Assembly: GCA_019417975.1 (NCBI GenBank) | Contig: DYCT01000033.1 | Location: forward strand, 1 to 11,979 | Length of the DNA: 11,979 nt | Source of the DNA: Bacteroides sp. | Lineage (GTDB): Bacteria; Bacteroidota; Bacteroidia; Bacteroidales; Bacteroidaceae | Direction: 5' to 3' | Shown here: piece by piece, positions 1 to 7,685 of the stretch | How positions within the stretch are numbered: position 1 is the first letter of the stretch | Layout: each line of letters begins with the position of its first letter | Translations under genes and position numbers: made by a program | The notes under the pieces: generated by a model | What the model was told of the DNA's origin: nothing | The model's database searches: none | What the model saw: only the letters and a program-made list of their open reading frames with translations

Positions 1-12
1 TTATATAGGTTG

Positions 13-20
13 TACTTTAG
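13..20 (+). promoter_or_regulatory. Possible -7 promoter element upstream of susC
   Basis: The octamer TACTTTAG matches the Bacteroidetes -7 consensus TAnnTTTG except at one position, and it lies about 43 nt before the susC start codon. It resembles the better element at 5234-5241, since both sit in a TTGTA context. The expected -33 element would fall to the left of the window, so it cannot be tested. The one mismatch and missing upstream half make this tentative. No other gene or operator is visible in the 63 nt leader. Confidence 0.35.
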
Positions 21-63
21 CGACGGAATTAAAAAACCTTAATTTATACTATTCAGATAAGTA

Positions 64-3000
64 ATGGAAAAGATTTCAAGATTTCTCTTGTTGGCCCTCT
101 TTTTAGTGGCCGGCCTGAACTTGCAAGCGCAAAGCGTTACAGTATCAGGTAAAGTGATAGACAGCGACGGTTTAGAAGTAATCGGAGCAAATGTCTTGTT
201 AAAAGGATCCGCAGGTGTAGGTACAATTACCGACCTCGACGGAAAGTATTCAATCAAAGTGAACAATGCTGCAAAAGATGTTCTTGTGTTTACTTATGTA
301 GGTATGCAAACACAAGAAATCAAAGTTGCCGGCAAGAATCGCATTGATGTTGTTCTTAAAAACGGTGCTATCCAATTGGAAGAAGTAGTTGCCATCGGTT
401 ATGGTACATCACGTCGTAAGGATTTGACCGGTTCTGTTGTTTCTGTTAAAAGTGATGATTTGTTGAAAACTCCGACTTCTGATGTTACTCAGGCATTGGC
501 AGGACGTGTAGCCGGTGTACAGGTTACACAAAATGAAGGTGCTCCGGGTTCAAACATTTCTATCCGCGTCCGTGGTGGTATCTCCATCACTCAGAGCAAC
601 GAGCCTCTTTACATCATCGACGGTTTCCCCAGCGAAGACGGTTTGTCTACTATAGACCCTGCTGAAATTGAAAGCATCGACATTTTGAAAGATGCTTCTT
701 CTACAGCTATCTATGGTGCACGTGGTGCAAACGGTGTAGTAGTAGTTACTACTAAGAGCGGTTCAAAGAGCGATAGCAAAGTAAGTGTATCATTCGATAC
801 ATACGCCGGATTCAAGAATTTGGCTAACCAATTGGATGTACTCTCTACAGAAGAGTTCGTTTTAGCCGACTACGAACGTCGAATCACCTCGGCAGATGCC
901 AGCGTATCCGATTCGTTTACTGAAAAGTTTGGAGCCTTTGCTGACATCCAGAAGAACTACAAAAACCGTAAGGGTGTAGATTGGCAGAATAAGATATTAG
1001 GTCGTACAGCTGCTACACAAAACTACCGTATGAACATCGCCGGTGGTACGAGCGATTTCAAATACAGCTTGGCTTATTCTTATTTTAAAGATGATGGTTT
1101 GATGGTATTCTCTGGTACTAACAAACACAACTTCTCTTTCAATTTCAACCACAAAGCTACAAAACGCCTTACTGTTTCAGGACGTGTAAGCTACGACCAG
1201 ACAAAAGTATTTGGTTCAGGTACATCTGAAAACAAAGACAAATTCAATGCGCTGGGTCAGATTATCCAATACCGTCCTATCGGTAGCTTGGCAATGGACG
1301 ATGACCAATTTGTATTAGGTGATGACTTCTTGATGGATGAAAACGGAAAGGAAATGCAGAACCCATACATTGACGCTATGTTTACAACACGCAATAAGGA
1401 GTTTCGCACTGTACAAGCTAACGGTGGTTTGACTTTCAAACTGATGAACAACTTGGTGTTCCGCAACAGCACCGGTATCCGTTACCAGACTCGTCGCGAT
1501 GATTTGTTCTACGGTTCACGTTCATTGAGAGCAATCCGTTCAAGCATCAACGGTAGCATCACCAACCGTGAAAATGGAAGCTTCCAGACTTCTAACGTTT
1601 TGACTTATACATATAAGAGAAAGAAACATAAATTGGAAGTTATGGCCGGTCAGGAATTCGTATCAAAATGGATACGCAGTTTCTCTGCAAGTGCGAGCAA
1701 CTTCCCTAACGATGATATAGGTTTGGCAGACATGACACTGGGCGCTACTCCGGGTATCCCTACTTCAAGCGTTAACTATGACGATAAGCTGTTGTCATTC
1801 TTTGCTCGTGCCAACTACAACTTTGCAGAACGTTACTTGTTTACTGTAACAGTTCGTGCCGACGGTTCTTCTAAATTCAGCAAACAGAACAAATGGGGTG
1901 TATTCCCTTCTGCATCTTTCGCATGGCGCTTGGCTGAAGAAGAATTCATCAAAGACTTGGACGTATTCTCAGACTTGAAACTCCGCATTGGTTATGGTAT
2001 GTCTGGTAACAACCGTATTGACAACTATAAATCATTGGCATTGTTGGAAGCTGTAACTTATCCAAGCGGCGACGGTCTGTCAAACGGTTATGCAACAAAA
2101 CAGATTCCGAACAAAGACTTGAAATGGGAATCAAATAACACATTCAACCTCGGTTTGGATATGGGATTCTTCGACCAGCGACTCACAATCTCTCCGGAAT
2201 TCTATGTAAACGAAAGTTCTAACTTGCTATTGGACTCTAAGTTGCCATTGTCTTCTGGTTATGTAACCATGCTACGCAACATCGGTAAGACTCAGAACAT
2301 GGGTGTTGATATCACCATCAGTTCTACAAACATCCAAAAGAAAAACTTCACTTGGAAGACCGATTTGAACATCTCTCACAACCGCAACAAGATTAAAGCA
2401 TTGGCAGGTGAACAGTTCTTCTTACACAGTGCAAGCATCGGTTATGACAAGTTGAACACTCACATCTACGAAGTAGGTAAATCAGTAGGTCGCTACTATG
2501 GCTACATCACAGAAGGTATCTATACAGCAAACGATTTCGTTCAGACCGAAGATGGCAAGGCCTTCGTTATGGATGGCGCTAAGTATTGTGTAAAAGACAA
2601 AGACGGCAACATTGTAGCATCCAACTACCGACCAGGTATGTGGAAGTTTAAAGATATTGATAAAGACAACAAAATCACTGAAAAGGATATGACTGATTTA
2701 GGTAACAGTACTCCGAAATTCTATGGTGGTTTCAACAATACCTTTACTTACAAAGGCTTCGACTTGAGCGTATTCTTCACATTCAGCTACGGTGCAAAAA
2801 TATTCAACGCTACTAAGTTGACCAGCAGTAAAATTGGTCGCAGCAACCGCAACGCATTGGCTTGCGTAAGCAGCGACAAGCGCTACATGACTATCAACAA
2901 AGAAGGTCAATACATCATGAACGACCCGATTGCCTTGAACCAGGTCAATGCAGGCAAATCAATTGCAGCTTACCACGACTTGGAAGACGGTGACAAATAC

Positions 3001-3267
3001 ATCCACTCTTGGGCTATGGAAGATGCATCGTTCTTACGCTTGAGCAACGTGACTTTAGGTTATACCTTCCCGAAGAAATGGACTAAAAAATTCTATGTAA
3101 ATCGTCTGCGTCTGTACGCAACAGGTAGCAACCTCTTCTGCTGGACTCCGTACACTGGTTACGACCCGGAAGTTTCTACCAGCGGTACTGCATTGGCTCC
3201 GGGTGTTGACTTCGGTGCTTACCCACGTAGCCGTTCATTCGTATTCGGTCTTAATGTAACATTCTAA
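64..3267 (+). CDS. SusC/RagA-family TonB-linked outer-membrane transporter
   Basis: This is the outer-membrane pore of a SusCD glycan importer; it takes up oligosaccharides using TonB energy, with SusD as its lid. The 1067-residue protein has a type I signal peptide (about residues 1-23, cleaved near LQAQS). A carboxypeptidase-regulatory-like beta domain follows (about 25-100, with SGKVID and TDLDGKYSI), then the SusC signature LEEVVAIGYGTSRRKDLTGS at 105-124. The plug domain spans about 118-231 and contains ASSTAIYGARGANGVVVVTT at 211-230. The rest is a 22-strand-type beta barrel ending in FVFGLNVTF with the terminal Phe usual for barrel assembly. Length is normal and no frameshift is seen. 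There is no N-terminal STN domain, so signalling to an anti-sigma factor through this protein is not indicated. The start is the only plausible ATG before the signal peptide. Codon use (TTG Leu, GGT Gly, CGT Arg) looks like that of a highly expressed gene. Substrate cannot be read from the sequence. Confidence 0.97.
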   Translation: MEKISRFLLLALFLVAGLNLQAQSVTVSGKVIDSDGLEVIGANVLLKGSAGVGTITDLDGKYSIKVNNAAKDVLVFTYVGMQTQEIKVAGKNRIDVVLKNGAIQLEEVVAIGYGTSRRKDLTGSVVSVKSDDLLKTPTSDVTQALAGRVAGVQVTQNEGAPGSNISIRVRGGISITQSNEPLYIIDGFPSEDGLSTIDPAEIESIDILKDASSTAIYGARGANGVVVVTTKSGSKSDSKVSVSFDTYAGFKNLANQLDVLSTEEFVLADYERRITSADASVSDSFTEKFGAFADIQKNYKNRKGVDWQNKILGRTAATQNYRMNIAGGTSDFKYSLAYSYFKDDGLMVFSGTNKHNFSFNFNHKATKRLTVSGRVSYDQTKVFGSGTSENKDKFNALGQIIQYRPIGSLAMDDDQFVLGDDFLMDENGKEMQNPYIDAMFTTRNKEFRTVQANGGLTFKLMNNLVFRNSTGIRYQTRRDDLFYGSRSLRAIRSSINGSITNRENGSFQTSNVLTYTYKRKKHKLEVMAGQEFVSKWIRSFSASASNFPNDDIGLADMTLGATPGIPTSSVNYDDKLLSFFARANYNFAERYLFTVTVRADGSSKFSKQNKWGVFPSASFAWRLAEEEFIKDLDVFSDLKLRIGYGMSGNNRIDNYKSLALLEAVTYPSGDGLSNGYATKQIPNKDLKWESNNTFNLGLDMGFFDQRLTISPEFYVNESSNLLLDSKLPLSSGYVTMLRNIGKTQNMGVDITISSTNIQKKNFTWKTDLNISHNRNKIKALAGEQFFLHSASIGYDKLNTHIYEVGKSVGRYYGYITEGIYTANDFVQTEDGKAFVMDGAKYCVKDKDGNIVASNYRPGMWKFKDIDKDNKITEKDMTDLGNSTPKFYGGFNNTFTYKGFDLSVFFTFSYGAKIFNATKLTSSKIGRSNRNALACVSSDKRYMTINKEGQYIMNDPIALNQVNAGKSIAAYHDLEDGDKYIHSWAMEDASFLRLSNVTLGYTFPKKWTKKFYVNRLRLYATGSNLFCWTPYTGYDPEVSTSGTALAPGVDFGAYPRSRSFVFGLNVTF

Positions 3268-3287
3268 TCACTTAAACCTAATTGTAT

Positions 3288-5114
3288 ATGAAACTCAATA
3301 AATTATTATACATCTTTGGTGCTTCTGCACTACTGATTGCGAATACCGGCTGTGCCGATTTCTTCGAAGAGCATCCGGATTCCTACTTGGCACAAGAAAC
3401 AGCCCTTACAGGTCCCAATGCTATCAACAATGCCAATATGTTGGTCATCGGTGTCTATGACGTATTTGCTAAAATAGAGCACTACGGTCAGTACGAAATG
3501 GCTACTCCGACTTCGGATGATATGTACTTTATCAACGGAACAAACTCGGACGACTCTCGCCGTGATATTTCGCACTACAATACAACCATCACCAATACAT
3601 GGCTTAAATACCTTTGGCAATACAAATACCAAGGTATCGACCGTGCTAATGCAGTAATTGCATCTATCGAAAATATGGATGCTTACAAAAACAAGGAAGA
3701 CAAGAACAACAAAACAGTTCGCGGTTATGTGGCCGAAGCTCGTTTCTTGCGCGCATTCCTCGCTTTCGATTTGATTAAATATTGGGGCGATGTTCCTTTC
3801 AAGACACAAGCTACTGAAAAATATGAAGATGCTTACCAAGGACGTGTCGATCGTGAAAAAATCTACGACCAGATTATTGAAGACTTGAACTTTGCAAAGG
3901 ATAACTTGGAGTGGGCTAACGCAAGTTCTTCACCCGAACGTGCTAAGCAAGGTGCAGCTCGTGCCTTATTAATGCGTGTTTACTTGCAACGTGCCGGCTA
4001 CAGCCTCGGTGTATTGAAAAACTTTGGTAAGATGACTCGTCCGGACGATGCTGTACGCAAAGCATACTTCCAGGAAGTAGTGAAGGAATGGGAAGCATTC
4101 AAAGCAAACGGCTATCACAACTTCTACGATGAAGGCTTTACAGAATTCTTCAAGAATTTCTCAGCCGGCAAACTCAGTTCAAAAGAAAGCTTGTGGGAAA
4201 TTGCTTTCCATACACATGGTGGTACCGATAAAGAGGATTCCAGCAACTGGGGTACTTACATCGGTCAGCGTGTAGATGCTCCGAGCGGTGCCGATGCTCC
4301 GTTGAAGAAGATGGGTCGTGCTAACGCCTTCTTCCGTGTAGTTCCTGCATGGAGAGACTTCTATGAAGAAAACGACGAACGTCGTGATGTTACTGTCTGC
4401 TCTTCTTTCTGGTACATCAACAAGAAAACCGGTGAACACCAGGAGGCTCCTTGCTACATGTACAAAGGTAAATACACTGACGAAGAACAAGACGAAAACG
4501 GCAACTTGGTATTGAACGGTACAGATAAAGATGGCAACCCGAAATGGGACCGCACTATCTTTACTCCGGGTAAATGGCGTAGAGAATGGATGCCTATCGG
4601 CTACAAAGACCCGAACAACGTAAGTGTTAACTACTGCGTATTGCGCTATGCTGATGTAGTGTTGATGGCTGCCGAAGCTTACAATGAATTGGGTCAGTCT
4701 TCTGAATCATGGAAACTCATCAACGATGTACGCAGACGTGCTCATGCAACAGAAATCAATGCAAGCAACTATGCCGACTTCTACAAAGCACCGAGAGTAT
4801 ACGACCTTCCTTACATCAGCGATGCAGACGAAGCAGGCAAGGTACGTACAGCCATCTATTGGGAACGTGGCTTTGAATTGGCTTTCGAAGGACAGCGTAA
4901 GTACGACTTAATCCGTTGGAACTGCTTGGGTGATGCTTTGAAATTGTTTGGTGAAAAAGATACAGACCACAACAAACCAAGCCAGCCCCAAAGCAAACAC
5001 GCTTACCCGGCTCTCTACAACTTCAAGTCAGGTCAACATGAGTTGTTCCCTATCCCGGTAGAAGAATTGCAAATCAACAAGAAGCTGGAACAGAACCCAG
5101 GTTATACACACTAA
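3288..5114 (+). CDS. SusD/RagB-family glycan-binding lipoprotein
   Basis: This is the surface lipoprotein that caps the SusC barrel and binds glycan. The 608-residue protein starts at the ATG of 3288. A longer reading from TTG at 3282 adds only two residues and is less likely. The lipoprotein signal peptide has the lipobox ANTGC, with Cys22 lipidated and acidic residues following (ADFFEEHPD), which suits surface export. The N-terminal TPR-like SusD region covers roughly residues 25-220, including RGYVAEARFLRAFLAFDLIK and a WGDVPF motif. The RagB/SusD C-terminal region covers about 330-608, including VLRYADVVLMAAEAYNELG, the IYWERGFELAFEGQRKYDLI motif and the closing FPIPVEELQIN...QNPGY. It starts 20 nt after susC and is clearly co-transcribed. 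Length is at the long end of normal for SusD proteins. The specific ligand is unknown. Confidence 0.97.
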   Translation: MKLNKLLYIFGASALLIANTGCADFFEEHPDSYLAQETALTGPNAINNANMLVIGVYDVFAKIEHYGQYEMATPTSDDMYFINGTNSDDSRRDISHYNTTITNTWLKYLWQYKYQGIDRANAVIASIENMDAYKNKEDKNNKTVRGYVAEARFLRAFLAFDLIKYWGDVPFKTQATEKYEDAYQGRVDREKIYDQIIEDLNFAKDNLEWANASSSPERAKQGAARALLMRVYLQRAGYSLGVLKNFGKMTRPDDAVRKAYFQEVVKEWEAFKANGYHNFYDEGFTEFFKNFSAGKLSSKESLWEIAFHTHGGTDKEDSSNWGTYIGQRVDAPSGADAPLKKMGRANAFFRVVPAWRDFYEENDERRDVTVCSSFWYINKKTGEHQEAPCYMYKGKYTDEEQDENGNLVLNGTDKDGNPKWDRTIFTPGKWRREWMPIGYKDPNNVSVNYCVLRYADVVLMAAEAYNELGQSSESWKLINDVRRRAHATEINASNYADFYKAPRVYDLPYISDADEAGKVRTAIYWERGFELAFEGQRKYDLIRWNCLGDALKLFGEKDTDHNKPSQPQSKHAYPALYNFKSGQHELFPIPVEELQINKKLEQNPGYTH

Positions 5115-5124
5115 TAAAAAAGCT

Positions 5125-5155
5125 ATCTCCCCTCTCTGTGCAGACGAGGGGAGAT
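5125..5155 (+). terminator. GC-rich hairpin after susD (terminator or attenuator)
   Basis: ATCTCCCCTC (5125-5134) and GAGGGGAGAT (5146-5155) are perfect 10-nt inverted arms around an 11-nt loop, 10 nt after the susD stop codon. Within the loop TCT and AGA can pair further. No run of T follows; the next bases are ACAACTTAAAC. It is therefore not a textbook intrinsic terminator, and could instead stabilise the 3' end of the susCD message or attenuate read-through. A second small inverted repeat (TTAAAC, ATT, GTTTAA; 5161-5175) follows directly. Confidence 0.65.
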
Positions 5156-5233
5156 ACAACTTAAACATTGTTTAATATAGACTAAAGTTTTCAGTTTTTC
5201 ATCAGGTATACCTATATATATCTAAAAAAGTTG

Positions 5234-5241
5234 TATTTTTG
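5234..5241 (+). promoter_or_regulatory. Bacteroidetes -7 promoter element for the 5312 operon
   Basis: TATTTTTG is a perfect match to the Bacteroidetes sigma-70 (ABfr) -7 consensus TAnnTTTG. It lies 71 nt before the start codon at 5312, so transcription would begin near 5248 and leave an untranslated leader of about 60 nt. No exact TTTG sits at the -33 distance; the nearest T-rich stretch is TTTTTC at 5195-5200. Its position just after a hairpin suggests that the two exported-protein genes can be transcribed separately from susCD. Confidence 0.5.
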
Positions 5242-5311
5242 AGAAGAAAAGAAACGACAACGAACTTTCATCTAAAAGAGAATCATTCAATTTAAAAACA
5301 ATCATAAAGCC

Positions 5312-6043
5312 ATGAAAACAATGAAGAAAATTACATTGCTGGCTCTTGCAACTTGCATGTCAGCAAGTGTCTCTGCACAAGGCTTCCGTCAGTTCACCAT
5401 CGAAGGCGGTTTGGCAGAAGGAAGTATCAAGAATGTAAAACAAGGTGCTTCAAAAGTAGAAGTCATCGCTGGAAAAGACGTTGACTTAAAGAACGTAAAA
5501 TTCAAATACAAATTGCTGAGCGGTTGTTCACTCGAAAATGGTTTGGATAAAAATTTCACACAGGCTCAGACAGTGACTGTCAACAAGAACGACGGTTCTT
5601 CAAAAGAATGGGAAATCAAAGTTAAAAAGATTACTCCAACTCCCCTGCCTCTTCAAATCAAGTTCAACGATGAGAATCCCTCTGTATGGACTCCGGAAAC
5701 TCAAGGTTGGGTAACAGCAGGAACCGATGAAAGCAAACCGACAACTGTTCGTTTCGGAAACCACGGTGTCAGCTTCATTGCTGCATTCGAAGGAGAAGCA
5801 AAAGAAGTATCTTTCAAACTTACTCTCGTAGGAAAGGAAGGGGAAGCATTCGAAGGCGATTTCCAAGTATTGACTTCTGCCGACGGACTTACCTGGACTA
5901 AAATCGAAGGTTTCAAAGCTGAGTTGACTACAAACAGCCGCTTCACTTGCCCGGTCAGCAGCGATGCACGCTACATAAAATGGATATATGTAAAACGCGA
6001 AGGCAAACAAAACGTCAATCTGAATCAGATAACTATTAAATAA
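5312..6043 (+). CDS. Exported two-domain beta protein, putative glycan-binding
   Basis: I do not recognise a named family with certainty. The 243-residue protein has a type I signal peptide (1-22/23, SASVSAQ then GF). Cys15 is not in a convincing lipobox (LATC), so the protein is probably not lipidated. Residues about 24-110 resemble the Ig-like DUF5018-type module of Bacteroides surface proteins: a VKFKYKLLSGCSLENG...QTVTVNKNDGSSKEWEIKVK pattern. Residues about 113-243 look like a beta-sandwich of the discoidin/choice-of-anchor kind, with TSADGLTWTKIEGF and then DARYIKWIYVKR...VNLNQITIK. No catalytic motif is seen. It is the first gene of a pair, with the next gene 16 nt downstream, and sits where susE/susF-type binding proteins occur in PULs. 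A role in polysaccharide binding is inferred from position and predicted fold only. It lacks the T9SS-type tail that its neighbour has. Confidence 0.75.
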   Translation: MKTMKKITLLALATCMSASVSAQGFRQFTIEGGLAEGSIKNVKQGASKVEVIAGKDVDLKNVKFKYKLLSGCSLENGLDKNFTQAQTVTVNKNDGSSKEWEIKVKKITPTPLPLQIKFNDENPSVWTPETQGWVTAGTDESKPTTVRFGNHGVSFIAAFEGEAKEVSFKLTLVGKEGEAFEGDFQVLTSADGLTWTKIEGFKAELTTNSRFTCPVSSDARYIKWIYVKREGKQNVNLNQITIK

Positions 6044-6059
6044 TAACATCAAAAACATA

Positions 6060-7604
6060 ATGATTATGAAAAAACTTTATGCACTTTTTGCTGCCACAGC
6101 TCTGTCGGTAGCAGCTATGGCACAGACAGCTCTTCCTTACGAAGCTAACTGGAAATACAAAGCCGAAAACTTGGCTGAAGACGGTACTTTGAAAGCCGGA
6201 TTGGATGAGAATGCCAGTACACCTAATGCTAACCAAGACTTATACGACTTGGCCGGATGGAATATTTCAGGTGTACGTCCTTTCTACATTCCTGTTTCAA
6301 ACAACGCTCCTATCGCTAATACCATGGAATTTGTCGATGGTAAACAAGAAAAAGAATACACTTCTTTCTTGGTGTCACCGGCTCTCGATTTCAGCAAGAA
6401 CAGTGTAAAAACCATCACATTCAACCTTGGTAAAGATAAAGAAGACCAGAACACATCTGTTATCGATGTTCTTTACACAACAGAATATAACGGTGACCCT
6501 GCTAAAGCAACATGGAATACATTGAAAGAAGAGATTCTTCCGGCTCAAGGTATGAAAGTGCCTAACTTGGGTGGTTCAGAAATGGTTGTTACCGAACTTT
6601 CTGCTCCGACTGTTTACATCGCAATCAAAGCAAGAAAAGCTACTAACTGCGTAGCCGGTGAAAAGCAAGCTAAAATCCGTATCACAAAATTCCAAATCAC
6701 TGAAGAAGAGAAAACTGTAAACGCAGCATTGCCTTACCAAGCCGTATGGAGCTACAAGGCCGAATTGATTAATGCTGCCGACTCTACATTCATCGACCAG
6801 GAGGCTGCTGCCAATGCAGGTGGATATAAAGATGATCCTACTCGCTTGGAACTGAACGGATGGACATCTGTAAAAGTAGAAGGCGACCGTTGGTTCTGCG
6901 TAGCTGCCAATAAGAATGCAGCCGAATTGAAACGTCAGATTCCGAATACAGTAGAATGGAGCGACAACAAACAAACCAAAGCAAACACTACTTGGTTCGT
7001 TTCTCCGAAAATCAACTTCGCTGTAGAAGGTGAAAAGACCATCAACTTCCAGATTGGACGCGAAAAGGAAGACCAACAAAGTTCAAACATGGATTTGCTT
7101 TATTCTACCGACTACATCGATGATGTAAAAACTGCAACTTGGACTACTATCAAAACTTCTATCCTTCCGAAAGAACAAGTAGGTTTGCAACCGTACAACG
7201 GTGAAGAAGGCGAAAACTTCATGCACGTAGTTGCTGAGAAAGTTAACATCAACGCAGACAACGTAACCATCGCTTTCAAAGCAAGAAAAGAAGAAGGTGG
7301 TCAAGCCGGTGAAAAACAAGCTAAAATCCGTATCCACAACTTCAATATCCAATTGGAAGGTGCAGGTACTTCTATCTCTAACACTACTTCTGAAGCTGTT
7401 TCTGCATTTGTAGCAAACGGTGAATTGAACCTCATCGGTGATGTAGCTAAGGTAGAATTGTACAACATCGCCGGTTTGAAAGCGATGGAAGCTATCCGCC
7501 CGACAAACAGCATTAACGTAAGCAACCTTACAAATGGTATTTATGTAATCCGTCTGACTAGTGCAAACGGTCAAGTTGCTACTCACAAAGTAATTGTAAA
7601 GTAA
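6060..7604 (+). CDS. Exported tandem-repeat protein with T9SS type A-like C-terminal tail
   Basis: The 514-residue protein has a type I signal peptide (MKKLYALFAATALSVAAMA, then QT). The start may be 6060 or the second Met at 6066, which gives a cleaner signal peptide. Two homologous modules follow, residues 24-214 and 223-431, each opening with ALPYxAxWxYKAE. Each continues through an LVSP/FVSPxxxF strand, xxITFNLGKDKED / xxINFQIGREKED, LYTTEY / LYSTDY, ATWxTxK, and closes with GEKQAKIRIxxF. This pattern resembles choice-of-anchor J / DUF5017-type jelly-roll carbohydrate-binding-like domains. Residues about 448-514 match the Por secretion-tail (type A sorting) pattern: VELYNIAGLKAMEA, INVSNLTNGIYVIRL, VATHKVIVK. 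The usual YPNP opening is missing. No enzyme motif is visible. Role is inferred to be a surface or secreted glycan-binding protein. It is co-transcribed with the preceding gene (16 nt gap) and followed by a strong hairpin. Confidence 0.8.
   Translation: MIMKKLYALFAATALSVAAMAQTALPYEANWKYKAENLAEDGTLKAGLDENASTPNANQDLYDLAGWNISGVRPFYIPVSNNAPIANTMEFVDGKQEKEYTSFLVSPALDFSKNSVKTITFNLGKDKEDQNTSVIDVLYTTEYNGDPAKATWNTLKEEILPAQGMKVPNLGGSEMVVTELSAPTVYIAIKARKATNCVAGEKQAKIRITKFQITEEEKTVNAALPYQAVWSYKAELINAADSTFIDQEAAANAGGYKDDPTRLELNGWTSVKVEGDRWFCVAANKNAAELKRQIPNTVEWSDNKQTKANTTWFVSPKINFAVEGEKTINFQIGREKEDQQSSNMDLLYSTDYIDDVKTATWTTIKTSILPKEQVGLQPYNGEEGENFMHVVAEKVNINADNVTIAFKARKEEGGQAGEKQAKIRIHNFNIQLEGAGTSISNTTSEAVSAFVANGELNLIGDVAKVELYNIAGLKAMEAIRPTNSINVSNLTNGIYVIRLTSANGQVATHKVIVK
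6129..6701 (+). repeat. Intragenic repeat unit A (residues 24-214)
   Basis: First of two tandem homologous modules in the T9SS-tail protein. It shares with unit B the opening ALPY, the LVSP strand, the KDKEDQ segment, the Y-T/S-T-E/D-Y followed by ATW motif, and the closing GEKQAKIRI. At DNA level the 30 nt at 6654-6683 recur at 7305-7334 with one mismatch, and the 15 nt at 6625-6639 recur exactly at 7276-7290. Both pairs have the same 651-nt offset. Confidence 0.85.
6726..7352 (+). repeat. Intragenic repeat unit B (residues 223-431)
   Basis: Second tandem module. It is about 18 residues longer than unit A because of insertions near ANAGGYKDDPTRLE and PYNGEEGENF. The final third is closest to unit A at DNA level, whereas the middle parts have diverged. 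This fits an old duplication with strong constraint, or gene conversion, at the module end. Confidence 0.85.
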
Positions 7605-7630
7605 GCACTAACAACTAAAATAATGCTAAC

Positions 7631-7661
7631 AAAGGCCGGTCACTTCGCATGGCCGGCCTTT
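7631..7661 (+). terminator. Strong GC-rich hairpin between repeat protein and lyase
   Basis: AAAGGCCGG (7631-7639) and CCGGCCTTT (7653-7661) are perfect 9-nt arms. A T-G wobble and C-G and A-T pairs extend the stem to 12 bp around a 7-nt loop. The right arm ends in TTT followed by the T-rich ATCATATCTATTATCTTC, so it looks like an intrinsic terminator. It ends only 24 nt before the lyase ATG, leaving no room for a normal promoter. The lyase must therefore be reached by read-through or from a promoter farther upstream. Partial termination (attenuation) is the simplest reading. Confidence 0.8.
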
Positions 7662-7685
7662 ATCATATCTATTATCTTCATATTC

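Noticed and set aside
3282..3287. TTG start for the SusD gene
   Set aside because: It adds only Met-Tyr ahead of an ATG at 3288 that gives a normal lipoprotein signal peptide.
3330..3839. 169-residue open frame on the - strand inside susD
   Set aside because: It lies wholly opposite a clear SusD gene and its Cys/Val/Phe-rich translation looks like an antisense shadow.
5161..5175. TTAAAC-ATT-GTTTAA as an operator
   Set aside because: It is short and AT-rich in AT-rich DNA, is not repeated elsewhere in the window, and has no known regulator match.
7083..7586. 167-residue open frame on the - strand opposite repeat unit B
   Set aside because: A similar open frame lies opposite unit A (6576-7079), as expected from duplicated coding DNA. 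It is a shadow of the biased codons, not an antisense gene.
7623..7685. Upstream in-frame ATG extending the lyase by 21 residues
   Set aside because: The extension is encoded by the terminator-like hairpin at 7631-7661, and it would bury the lipoprotein signal peptide that begins at the ATG of 7686.
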